DNA of 64,000 bases, taken from Hyphomicrobium sp. Lineage in GTDB: Bacteria; Pseudomonadota; Alphaproteobacteria; Rhizobiales; Hyphomicrobiaceae. The position numbers and the translations under genes are program-made. The DNA lies in NCBI GenBank assembly GCA_019751875.1, contig JAIEMV010000002.1, positions 434,001 through 498,000 of the forward strand, written 5' to 3'. Positions 8,542-16,778 of this stretch are shown here, one piece after another (the stretch's first letter is position 1; every line of letters starts with the position of its first letter). A model generated the notes under the pieces. It was not told where the DNA came from. It searched no databases and saw only the letters and a program-made list of their open reading frames with translations.

Positions 8542-9780
8542 TCAAAACCTCCCGATCACGCGCACGCCGGCAACGTGGTTCTGGAAGTCCCGGCTATCGT
8601 CATTGGAGTAGTTGTCTTCGAAACGGTAGTCGGCTCGGAAGTCGATGTTCGGTGCAATGAGGTTGGGGAAGATCAGGTGCGCAGTCGGCTCAAGGAATAG
8701 ATCGCGCCGCTTTTCGTCGGTAGCAATCTGAATGCCACCCTGAAGCCAGAATGAATCCAGGGTGTAGGTATCGAAGTTGCGATCATAGACCGAGATGCCG
8801 AACCCCAAATAGACCCGGCGATTCTCGATCGGAAAGAGGTAGGAGACCCGGCCACCCCACTCCGTATAGTCGAACGGCGATAGATCGCGCGTGACCAGAG
8901 TGAGCGGGCCAAAAACGGTCGGAATTTGCTCCTGACCAACACGATCGTTGTCAGGATTGCTGAGGCGAAAACTTGGCTGAATATAAAGGTAGTCGCCTTT
9001 GACCAGGGACGGGCTGATCACAAAGCGGCCGAGAATTTCGAGAACGTCAGAGTCGGGATAGTCCAGAGAATTGTCGCCGCCCTCGCGCCACCCGTAGCGA
9101 GCCGTTACTGTCTGGGTCAGCCCGCGATAAATGCCGCCGATTGTTACTGCGGCAGAGGCTTCGGTGTACATCTGCATGCCGTCGAGCCATGCGACGGCCA
9201 TGCCAGGCGCCACGTGCAGCCATGTATCCTGCGACAGCCTCATTACGGGACCGGATGCGGCGCTAACGCGGCCGGTGGAGAGTTCGTTGATCTCGAAATT
9301 CCATTGACCCGCAGCATACGCGATTGAGCGCATCCGCACGCCAGCGATAGTCCGTTCATCCTCCACGGTCGCGGCACCATCCACGATGCCATCTGACTCA
9401 TTTTCGGGCGACGAGTTGATAACCTCCCGGGGATTGGAAGCGTAGTTCAGGCCCATCTGCACGGTAACGGCGGTGGCTGCCGGCAGAAGCTTGCGCCGGA
9501 GACGTTCATACTCTGCGAACAGTTCCGGGTTGTCGGGATCAGCGGTGAGCGCCCGTTCCAAAGCTGCGAGCGCGTGGCGCAGATCGCCTCTAGCTTCGGC
9601 CGAGAGCGCAAACTGACGATTGAGCGCCGGATCATCAGGGTTGGCGAGTAAGCGTTGGAACTCAGCATCCGAAGATGCCAACGCTTGAGGTGCCCACGCG
9701 AACATGCCGAGGACGACCGTCCCACTGCAGCAATGTCTTATGACCGCTCTCAGACGCAGCACAGACTCATTCCCCAACAC
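8542..9780 (-). CDS. TPR plus outer-membrane beta-barrel protein
   Basis: A 412-residue exported protein. A signal peptide runs to about residue 36 (ending ALAS). A short TPR-like region follows (about 38-100: FQRLLANPDDPALNRQFALS and the next helix pair), then about 300 residues of alternating aromatic strands ending in phenylalanine (GVRVIGRF), as expected for a barrel inserted by BAM. The start appears to be GTG at 9780; other GTG starts shortly downstream are possible. The order TPR-barrel, FecR protein, CHASE2 cyclase suggests one signalling or secretion unit across the envelope. The ligand or cargo is unknown. Confidence 0.75.
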   Translation of the reverse strand: MLGNESVLRLRAVIRHCCSGTVVLGMFAWAPQALASSDAEFQRLLANPDDPALNRQFALSAEARGDLRHALAALERALTADPDNPELFAEYERLRRKLLPAATAVTVQMGLNYASNPREVINSSPENESDGIVDGAATVEDERTIAGVRMRSIAYAAGQWNFEINELSTGRVSAASGPVMRLSQDTWLHVAPGMAVAWLDGMQMYTEASAAVTIGGIYRGLTQTVTARYGWREGGDNSLDYPDSDVLEILGRFVISPSLVKGDYLYIQPSFRLSNPDNDRVGQEQIPTVFGPLTLVTRDLSPFDYTEWGGRVSYLFPIENRRVYLGFGISVYDRNFDTYTLDSFWLQGGIQIATDEKRRDLFLEPTAHLIFPNLIAPNIDFRADYRFEDNYSNDDSRDFQNHVAGVRVIGRF

Positions 9781-10148
9781 CGGATGTACCGCTAATGCGT
9801 GGAGGGAGTTATCCAGATGCCTGGGTAAATGATCAAAGACGTTTCATGGTGAATGAGCTGAGTTTGTGGAGGTGTGCCCAACTTAGCACAGCTGCATGAG
9901 CGGCGTGCATTCTGCCCAATAAATTAGCCTCCAAGCGTAAGTCATTGCAACCGCAACGTTAATCTTCTAGCGACTGAGCGAGTTAAGGGAAAATCAGATC
10001 AAGCGACATCGCGTTCGAGCAGATTGCAAAAAGTAGCGAAGCGTTCCTCCGACTGCTTGGTTAAGTACGAAAACAGTGCATTGGAATGTTAAGAAACCGC
10101 CGAGCAGTATTGACCACCGCGGGCCGCAAATAAGGGCTTCTTGAACTT
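9781..10148. other. divergent intergenic region
   Basis: About 370 bases between the minus-strand cyclase operon and the plus-strand Nudix gene. It must hold both promoters. I see no open frame, strong hairpin or recognisable operator. Confidence 0.6.
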
Positions 10149-10652
10149 ATGCCGAACCTTATGCAAAATATACTCGACCGGGCTTTTCTGCGCATGCGAT
10201 CGCCAAACGCCACCAGACAGGTCGGTGCACTCCCCTACACCGTCATTGACGGTCGAGTCGTATTTCTCCTCGTCACCTCGCGCCGTAGTGGTCGCTGGAT
10301 CGTGCCGAAGGGATCGATTATCGTTGGCGAAACGCCGTGGCGCTCGGCTGAGATGGAAGCACTTGAAGAAGCTGGCGTCGAAGGCGCAATCGATCCCCAT
10401 CCGATCGGGACGTACCGCACGATCAAGAATACCGGGTTGGCCCGCGAGGTTGTGGAAGTCGAACTCTATCCGCTTCGCGTAACCAAGCAGCACGACACGT
10501 GGCTCGAACAGGGCAAACGCCACCGCCATTGGGTTTTGCTCCGTGAAGCCAAGCGCCTTTTGTCCGACCCGGCTCTTGCCGAATTAGTAACAGAGCATTC
10601 CCGACGTGTGACGACGGGCAATCAGCCCACGACCCATCTCATCGATGCATAA
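10149..10652 (+). CDS. Nudix hydrolase (diphosphoinositol-polyphosphate phosphohydrolase-like)
   Basis: A 167-residue cytoplasmic protein. The Nudix box lies at about residues 56-78: a glycine, then E after five residues, then the EALEEAGV end. The usual arginine of the REUxEE core is methionine here (AEMEALEEAGV), a change also met in this subfamily. The layout resembles DIPP-type enzymes that cleave diphosphoinositol polyphosphates or dinucleoside polyphosphates; the true substrate is open. The 3' end overlaps the convergent phosphate transporter gene by 31 bases, so the two transcripts would be antisense at their ends. Confidence 0.82.
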   Translation: MPNLMQNILDRAFLRMRSPNATRQVGALPYTVIDGRVVFLLVTSRRSGRWIVPKGSIIVGETPWRSAEMEALEEAGVEGAIDPHPIGTYRTIKNTGLAREVVEVELYPLRVTKQHDTWLEQGKRHRHWVLLREAKRLLSDPALAELVTEHSRRVTTGNQPTTHLIDA

Positions 10653-12124
10653 ATGACTGCCGCCAATAACGCCGCCGCCGGCACCGTTACGACCCAAGCC
10701 GCAGCGATCCCATAGACATGCTGTCGTCTCACCAGACGCCGTTTCTCACGCTTGTTGTAATTGCGAAGTGCATCCTCGGGAGTCTTATTCAACTGCGAAG
10801 GCTCGAGAAACATCGATCGTGGCTTAATGGCCGGGTTCGGTACGCCCTTGTTGGTCAAGAATTCGCGAAGATACCCGACTCCGAAAACTGCGCCTATGGC
10901 GATATGTGTCGATGACACCGGGAGCCCCATAGCCGAGGCCACGAGAACTGTGACGGCTGCCGACAGTGCCACACAGTACGCTCGTATCGGATCCATCTTG
11001 GTGATCTTCTCACCCACCGTTCGAATGAGACGCGGCCCGAACAGCGATAACCCCAGAGAAATTCCAAACGCGCCAATCGCCAGCACCCAAATAGGCAAAG
11101 CGACCTCTCCAGCTAGTCCAGCTTCCGTTCGAGCCACGGATACAATAGCCGCCAGAGGGCCCACCGCATTTGCGACGTCATTCGCCCCGTGCGCAAAGGA
11201 CAACAATCCAACTGCAAAAATCAGCGGAATGTTGAAACACCCGGCCACATCCTTACGCGTATTCGCGATCACCGCAGCCCGCCGCGCCACCAGTGGCCGC
11301 GCAACGGCAAACCCCAAAACTGAAAACAGTGCGCCAAACGCCCAAACAGTTGCAGCATCAGGCTTCCAGACACGGCTCAAGCCCTTGCTCACCATGTACA
11401 TCGCGAATACGCCCGCCATCAGAGCCACTAGAACCGGCACCCATCGTTTTGCCGCTCCTCTGCGATCTTCGCGAAATACAACGAGCCATTTCACCAACCC
11501 GAGCAACGCCGCGGCAATCAGGCCGCCGCAAATCGGCGAGATGACCCAGCTCGCCGCAATCTTCCCCATCACCGCCCAATTCACCACCTCGAGCCCGGCG
11601 GCCATTGAGGCGCTGCCCATGACGGCCCCGATGATGGCGTGCGTCGTCGACACCGGCGCGCCAAGATAAGTTGCCAGATGCAGCCACAGCCCAGCTGCGA
11701 GGAGCGCCGCCATCATCATCCGGATGAACGGGTCCACCGCGAGACCATGGTCCTTCACGATCAAATCCTTCGCCACCGTGCTGACCACGTCGCCGCCGGC
11801 CAGAATTGCCCCGGCTGTTTCCGCCACCGCGGCGATCGTGATGGCGCCTACCATGCTCAGCACCCGGCTGCCGACCGCTGGGCCCATGTTGTTGGCGACA
11901 TCGTTGGCTCCGATGTTCAACGCCATGTATGCTGCAATAACAGCTGCGAATACGACGAGCGTCGTATGTGAGCTGTCTCCTAATGCGAGGCTGGTCGTTG
12001 CTATCGAGCCGACCATGAAGATGATGAGCAGACCTGGCGCCGCAAGTGACCGCGACAGACTGCCGGTCGCCGTAGCCAGATGCCCAACCTTTTTCAGATC
12101 CTTATCGAGTGACGGCTTTCCCAT
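10622..12124 (-). CDS. pit: PiT-family inorganic phosphate transporter
   Basis: A 500-residue inner-membrane protein with about 11-12 helices. It carries both PHO4 signatures: GANDVANNMGPAVGSR near residue 72 and GANDVANAVGPLAA near 315. These asparagine/aspartate motifs line the phosphate path in the PiT family, which carries metal-phosphate by cation symport with low affinity. It is monocistronic; the DUF47/PhoU-like partner often found upstream of pit in rhizobia is absent here. A possible Pho box lies 55-72 nt upstream. In Sinorhizobium meliloti the pit operon is repressed by PhoB, so similar control is plausible. Confidence 0.92.
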   Translation of the reverse strand: MGKPSLDKDLKKVGHLATATGSLSRSLAAPGLLIIFMVGSIATTSLALGDSSHTTLVVFAAVIAAYMALNIGANDVANNMGPAVGSRVLSMVGAITIAAVAETAGAILAGGDVVSTVAKDLIVKDHGLAVDPFIRMMMAALLAAGLWLHLATYLGAPVSTTHAIIGAVMGSASMAAGLEVVNWAVMGKIAASWVISPICGGLIAAALLGLVKWLVVFREDRRGAAKRWVPVLVALMAGVFAMYMVSKGLSRVWKPDAATVWAFGALFSVLGFAVARPLVARRAAVIANTRKDVAGCFNIPLIFAVGLLSFAHGANDVANAVGPLAAIVSVARTEAGLAGEVALPIWVLAIGAFGISLGLSLFGPRLIRTVGEKITKMDPIRAYCVALSAAVTVLVASAMGLPVSSTHIAIGAVFGVGYLREFLTNKGVPNPAIKPRSMFLEPSQLNKTPEDALRNYNKREKRRLVRRQHVYGIAAAWVVTVPAAALLAAVIYASMRWVVG

Positions 12125-12178
12125 ACAGTGCGTGACCCTCCCTCAGTGTGGAGAGGGGCCTAGCATTTAAAACTCATC

Positions 12179-12196
12179 CTGTCACAAAACTGATAC
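12179..12196 (+). promoter_or_regulatory. possible Pho box (PhoB site)
   Basis: CTGTCAC-AAAA-CTGATAC: two 7-bp elements 11 bp apart, matching the PhoB tandem pattern with the second copy changed at one or two positions. It lies 55-72 nt upstream of pit but reads in the opposite direction, and about 300 nt upstream of the AraC gene. Reverse orientation at a pit promoter would fit repression under phosphate starvation. Confidence 0.5.
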
Positions 12197-12488
12197 AAAG
12201 CTTCACGGCGCGCCTGCAGCAGCCCGAGGGCTATCCTGCTCGGCGAACGATTCGACACACAGCTGGACGATGTCCTTTGGGTTCACCAGGAGGGAGTGAT
12301 CTGATGGTGACGAGGTAATGTCCGACTGTCCGTCAACGAACGGCCGTAGTTCGCACGAGGAGATGGGTCAGCTTCTGCGGTTAAAGCACAGTTCGCCATG
12401 GACGCCTGAAGGATCTGGCTTCCGTGGCGTAATGCGGCGGCGCAATCATGGGACCTGAGAGTCGAGGCAATTTGATCTGCCGCTACCA

Positions 12489-13526
12489 GTGTGCGAACGT
12501 CCTCGCTCGGTGACTACTCGGTTGCAAAAAGGGAATTCGTACTTCGTGGCGGATGGTAATGCCGTGACCACGATGACTTTCGATGATGCAGGTGCTTTTT
12601 CAAAAGCCCTGTCAAAATCAAACGTCGTGTGCATGCAGACATCTTCAGGCATTCTTAAGTTCGGGCTCACCATTCTGAGGCTTCCCGAACTGGAACTGCA
12701 TTTGACATCTATGCCCGTCGGCGCCTGCATTGCTCTCGGCGATACCGCCCATGATAGTGTCAGCTTTCATGTCGGCTTGAGCGTTGAACGATCACTGAAC
12801 CTTATGGGAACGTCCGCCGGAACGAACTGCTTTGCAGCTTATGCCCGCGGGGGAGAGCTTGCGATCAGGGCGGAGAGTGGAGCTCGCCTCGCCTATATCG
12901 TCCCTAGTTGCAAGTCGATGCCAGAGCTCCACGAACTACTGTCTAAAGATGTTGGCCTATCAAAAGCGCGACAGAGCTATCGGGGCAACATCGAGATCTC
13001 CGAACTCGTTAGCCTCAAGGCGCTTCTTGATGAGATCGCGCACATCATCGAATTTTCGCCGGCCTTACTCGATCGCAGAGCGACGGCCAGGAATCTTTCT
13101 CAATCTCTGCTCGTCCAGACTTTTGCTGTTGTTAGAAAGCAGGTGGCGACCAGCACCCCTGTCGGCGGATCGCAACGCAGCCACGTACAGATAGTCACGC
13201 GGGTTCACGACTATCTGCGCCAGTGCCCAACTGAGCCTGTTTACGTGTTAGATTTGTGCCGTGTCGTGGGTGTCAGTCAGCCAACGCTGTTCAGGGCGTT
13301 TAGGCAAACACTTGGGATCGGACCCAAGGAGTATCTGCAAATACGGCGCCTGCATCTGTCGCGGCAGAGGCTGCTTCAACCTGATCACACAGTTAGTGTT
13401 CACGATGTCGCGTACGATTTGGGTTTCTGGCATCTCGGCCGGTTCAGCAGGGCCTATCGAGCCATGTTCGGTGAAACGCCGTCCAATACCCTCCGCCGTC
13501 GCCTTCGCAGCCAGCGCGGCCTTTAG
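12489..13526 (+). CDS. AraC-family transcriptional regulator
   Basis: A 345-residue regulator. The C-terminal 105 residues (about 235-340) form the double helix-turn-helix DNA-binding domain: first HTH around VLDLCRVVGVSQPTLFRAFR, second around VHDVAYDLGFWHLGRFSRAY with the family PS-N motif after it. The N-terminal 200 residues are a ligand or dimerisation domain without a recognisable cupin signature. The first possible start is GTG at 12489; a later ATG at 12573 is possible. It lies 112 nt upstream of the arylsulfatase on the same strand, so it may control that gene; no operator repeat stands out. Confidence 0.85.
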   Translation: MCERPRSVTTRLQKGNSYFVADGNAVTTMTFDDAGAFSKALSKSNVVCMQTSSGILKFGLTILRLPELELHLTSMPVGACIALGDTAHDSVSFHVGLSVERSLNLMGTSAGTNCFAAYARGGELAIRAESGARLAYIVPSCKSMPELHELLSKDVGLSKARQSYRGNIEISELVSLKALLDEIAHIIEFSPALLDRRATARNLSQSLLVQTFAVVRKQVATSTPVGGSQRSHVQIVTRVHDYLRQCPTEPVYVLDLCRVVGVSQPTLFRAFRQTLGIGPKEYLQIRRLHLSRQRLLQPDHTVSVHDVAYDLGFWHLGRFSRAYRAMFGETPSNTLRRRLRSQRGL

Positions 13527-13638
13527 GCCGAAGTGGCGATCTCATCGCGTCGCTGTTGCTTGAATGAAATTGACCTAGTCGCAAGGAACTGCCGCCTGCT
13601 AGATTTCGTGCGAATACTGCAAGGCCGCGAGGGGATGA

Positions 13639-15099
13639 ATGGATAAGTATTTTTCAAGGGTTTCGGTAAGGGTGGCGCTCAGTGCTGTTTGGCACATCTT
13701 TGTCGGCGCTGCCTTTATCGTTCTAACACCGCTCGTCGGTGGTACCGTGCATGCAGCCGAGCCGTCAAAGCCAAACATCATTTACATTCTCGCCGACGAT
13801 CTCGGTTGGAAAGACGTCGGATTTCACGGCTCCGACATCCAAACGCCAAATCTGGACAAGCTGGCGGCGGAAGGCGTACGACTGGAGCGACACTACACTT
13901 CTCCCATGTGCACTCCGACGCGCGCCGCACTCATGACCGGCCGGTATCCCATGCGGTACGGACTTCAGGTCGGCGTCATCCCAGGTGCGGGAACGTACTC
14001 CCTGTCGCAAGATGAATTTCTGTTGCCGCAGATGCTCAAAGATGCCGGGTATAAAACGTACATGAGCGGGAAGTGGCATCTCGGTCATGCAAAGAAGGAA
14101 TTCTGGCCCAATCATCGCGGTTTCGATTCATTCTACGGAGCGACGGTTGGCGAGATCGATCACTTCAAGCATTCATCGCACGGCGTTGACGATTGGTATC
14201 GTAATGACACGGCGATCAAGGAAGTGGGGTTCGACAACACGCTGTTCGGGGCGGAAGCTGTTCGGCTGGTGAATGCGCATGACGGCAAAGATCCCTTTTT
14301 CCTGTATCTTGCGTTCACCGCCCCCCACACTCCGTTCCAAGCGCCCCAAGACTATCTCGACCGCTATCCGTCGATCACCGATCCGAATCGGAAAGCTTAC
14401 GCCGCAATGATCTCTGTCATTGATGACGAAGTAGGTAGACTCGTCGCGGCACTCGAACAGAAGGGTCTGCGCGACAAGACCCTGATCGTGTTTTCCAGCG
14501 ACAATGGCGGCGTGCGGTCGTCGCTGTTTTCCGGCGACACGAAAGTTACAGGTGATTTGCCTGCGAGCAACGGTCCCTATCGCGACGGAAAAGGAACACT
14601 GTACGAAGGCGGGACCCGTGTCGTCGCACTCGCAAACTGGCCGGGACGTATCAAATCCGGCATCGTCGACCAGCCCGTGCATATCACCGACTGGTTGCCA
14701 ACGTTTGCTAAGCTGGCTGGTGGTTCCACGGAAAAGTGTAAGCCACTAGACGGCATGGACGTGTGGGATACCGTAAGTACGGGAGCGCCCTCGCCTCACA
14801 AAGAAATACTCTACAATGTCGACCCTCTCGGCGGTGCGCTGAGCGTAGGCGACTGGAAGTTGGTGTGGAAAGCCTCCCTGCCTCAGAATGTCGAGGTGTT
14901 CGACCTGAAGCGCGACCCTTCAGAATCGAACAATGTCGCGAAGGAACAACCGGAGATCGTGTCAACCTTTCAGGGACGGCTGACAGAGTTCTCGACTCAA
15001 ATGGCCCCTCCCTTGCTGCTAATGGAAGCCGTCAAGCTGACGTTCTATGCTCCGCCAGTGACCGCCGATCCTTCGGCTATTCTTTCGGGCGGAGACTAA
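13639..15099 (+). CDS. secreted arylsulfatase
   Basis: A 486-residue type I sulfatase with an N-terminal signal sequence (to about residue 40, ending VHAA). The active-site motif CTPTR starts at Cys91, the residue converted to formylglycine. ADD at 52-54 provides calcium ligands, GKWHLGH the catalytic lysine/histidine pair and SSDNGG the later metal ligands. It hydrolyses sulfate esters in the periplasm to release sulfate. No formylglycine-generating enzyme is in the window. The released sulfate could enter through the sulfate ABC system at 31.7-36.8 kb. The upstream AraC gene is a likely regulator. Confidence 0.9.
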   Translation: MDKYFSRVSVRVALSAVWHIFVGAAFIVLTPLVGGTVHAAEPSKPNIIYILADDLGWKDVGFHGSDIQTPNLDKLAAEGVRLERHYTSPMCTPTRAALMTGRYPMRYGLQVGVIPGAGTYSLSQDEFLLPQMLKDAGYKTYMSGKWHLGHAKKEFWPNHRGFDSFYGATVGEIDHFKHSSHGVDDWYRNDTAIKEVGFDNTLFGAEAVRLVNAHDGKDPFFLYLAFTAPHTPFQAPQDYLDRYPSITDPNRKAYAAMISVIDDEVGRLVAALEQKGLRDKTLIVFSSDNGGVRSSLFSGDTKVTGDLPASNGPYRDGKGTLYEGGTRVVALANWPGRIKSGIVDQPVHITDWLPTFAKLAGGSTEKCKPLDGMDVWDTVSTGAPSPHKEILYNVDPLGGALSVGDWKLVWKASLPQNVEVFDLKRDPSESNNVAKEQPEIVSTFQGRLTEFSTQMAPPLLLMEAVKLTFYAPPVTADPSAILSGGD

Positions 15100-15186
15100 C
15101 GGCTCTCATCGAGCGCTATGCCTCACCTCAGCCAAGGTGCCTACTGCCGTGCCGATGAAATTCAAAGCAAACTTTTGAGAGGGATC

Positions 15187-15591
15187 ATGAAACGAAACCT
15201 TGTAGTACTTTCAGCGCTTTCGATCCTACTGTCGTCCAACGCTTTCGGTCAGCAGGCCAATTTAGCGGCCGATTGTGCCACTGAAATCAAGACATACTGC
15301 TCGAACGTGACCCCAGGCTCCGATCGGATCGTGGCATGCCTGATAGCCTATGAAGACAAGATCTCTCCACGTTGCCGACTTACGGCCTATTTGGGCTCGG
15401 ATGAGCTCGGCGTGCGGATGACCGCACTCAAGGGGCTGGCTAAGACCTGCTCCAGTGACATTCTGCAATACTGCTCAAAAGTACCGGCTGGCGGCGGCCG
15501 GATTTTCGACTGTCTCATGCAGAAGAAGGCCACCTTGACCGATGATTGTCGTGCACAGATACCCGCTGCTCAGCAATACATGAAGGATTAA
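15187..15591 (+). CDS. secreted cysteine-rich repeat protein (PF00839-like), two repeats
   Basis: A 134-residue protein with a signal peptide (cleaved after AFG, about residue 19) and two cysteine-rich repeats. Each repeat has the spacing C-x7-C-x12-C-x11-C, with a conserved YC and a glycine/RI turn (TPGSDRI, AGGGRI). This matches the repeat of Golgi apparatus protein 1 (PF00839), which also has bacterial members of unknown role. Four cysteines per unit suggest two disulfides in the periplasm. The start is the ATG at 15187. It follows the arylsulfatase by 87 nt. Paralogues lie at 20586-20843 and 49335-49805. Confidence 0.75.
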   Translation: MKRNLVVLSALSILLSSNAFGQQANLAADCATEIKTYCSNVTPGSDRIVACLIAYEDKISPRCRLTAYLGSDELGVRMTALKGLAKTCSSDILQYCSKVPAGGGRIFDCLMQKKATLTDDCRAQIPAAQQYMKD

Positions 15592-15714
15592 ATGCGTGAA
15601 TCTGCGCGACGCGGTCGCGTACGCCCATCGCTACGGAATTGATCTGCGCCCCAGGGTGAGGGCGAATGTAATTCCGGTGGTCTTGAGTGACTGATCATTG
15701 GACTTGCCAAGCAT

Positions 15715-16263
15715 TCAGCTACCGCGAAATTTCGAAAAGTTATGTGCGGATGCTACCGGGCCAAACTCTGCGTACCGCACTACGTGGCCAAGGGCGTCAT
15801 TCGAAAGACGATGATCAAATTCCGATAGCTGCTGCGCCAGGTGATCCGACAGTGCGCAGACGTCGTGGCGCGGTTCACAGCCGAGAAGCGTCATAGCGCA
15901 TGCTTGGAGCGCCGGACAGCCCTTATTCTGGTAGGCCGCGATCAGCGCCATCGCGACGCATTCATCGCACCCGAATGTAGGGGAGGTTGGATCAGAAACG
16001 AGGAGTTCACGGCGAGAGCGCTCACTCAGGAGACGTACCCACTGCGAGAAATCGCGACATACGTCTTTTGCGGCGCGTAGTCCGAAGGACTGAGCCGACA
16101 TGGCAAACGCGCGCTCCCAATACAGGAGGTCGCCTGTTCGGAAGCCTGTCAACCAATACCGAAAGCTCATGCCGACGTAGATGTCTGCTTTGCTGTGCCG
16201 GACGTGGTGTTCAACCTTTCGAGAACGCCGAGGCGTACGCGGAACGCGCGAATGCGAATTCAT
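15715..16263 (-). CDS. conserved-looking hypothetical protein, cysteine-rich C-terminal half
   Basis: A 182-residue protein I cannot assign to a named family. The start at 16263 is supported by a GGAGG site at 16268-16273; a longer reading exists upstream. The N-terminal 30 residues are basic (RVPRTPRRSRK). The core (about 50-150) is predicted helical, with WLTGFRTGDLLYWERAF and a cysteine set (GCDEC, KGCPALQAC, LLGCEP) that could bind metal or form disulfides. No signal peptide is seen, so it is probably cytoplasmic. It is transcribed alone, convergent with the cysteine-rich protein gene. Confidence 0.5.
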   Translation of the reverse strand: MNSHSRVPRTPRRSRKVEHHVRHSKADIYVGMSFRYWLTGFRTGDLLYWERAFAMSAQSFGLRAAKDVCRDFSQWVRLLSERSRRELLVSDPTSPTFGCDECVAMALIAAYQNKGCPALQACAMTLLGCEPRHDVCALSDHLAQQLSEFDHRLSNDALGHVVRYAEFGPVASAHNFSKFRGS

Positions 16264-16778
16264 CCTGTCCTCCAATTGGTGAGGTTCAAAGCCCCAAAAT
16301 CGGATGCGGTTCAACTGCTACCGTCAACAAGGGACAGTTTGAGCAAGTCGACTGTCAATAGCCAGATGGACAAACCATCGAATAACAACTCGTTTTGAAC
16401 CGTTCTAGCTTTGCGGACGATGATCCGCAGCGCGTTAATCGTGACCATCGGCAACAAGTGCATCCAGCCGACGTCATTTCATGTACGGTCGCAGATCTGT
16501 GATTTGTTCATCTTGCAACTGGGTCAGTGGCCAAGCGTCAGAGCTGAAGTCGAGGCCAACCACCCACCGCGGCCGCATCTCATAGAAACTGGTCGTGTGG
16601 AACGTCTTGAACTTGAACTCAAACAAGCCAGCGACGCCTCGAACCTGATCGGCGGACTTGCTCGCCATACGCGCTGTCGCGGAATGGCCATAATTGCCCT
16701 CCACCAGCCTAAATTCCGTGAGCCATTTTTCAGCGGGTCTATATTGCACGCGGCAGGCACGACGAGGGGGATTTCAGC
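16264..16778. other. divergent intergenic region, possible small ORF
   Basis: About 515 bases between the hypothetical gene and the MscS gene. A minus-strand frame at 16474-16749 (GTG start, 91 codons) has protein-like composition (for example RPRWVVGLDF) but no recognised domain and no strong ribosome site. I do not call it a gene. The rest should hold promoters. Confidence 0.4.

Noticed and set aside
10761-11669. Plus-strand open frame of 302 codons
   Set aside because: Fully antisense to the pit gene, threonine/alanine-rich without domain; a shadow.
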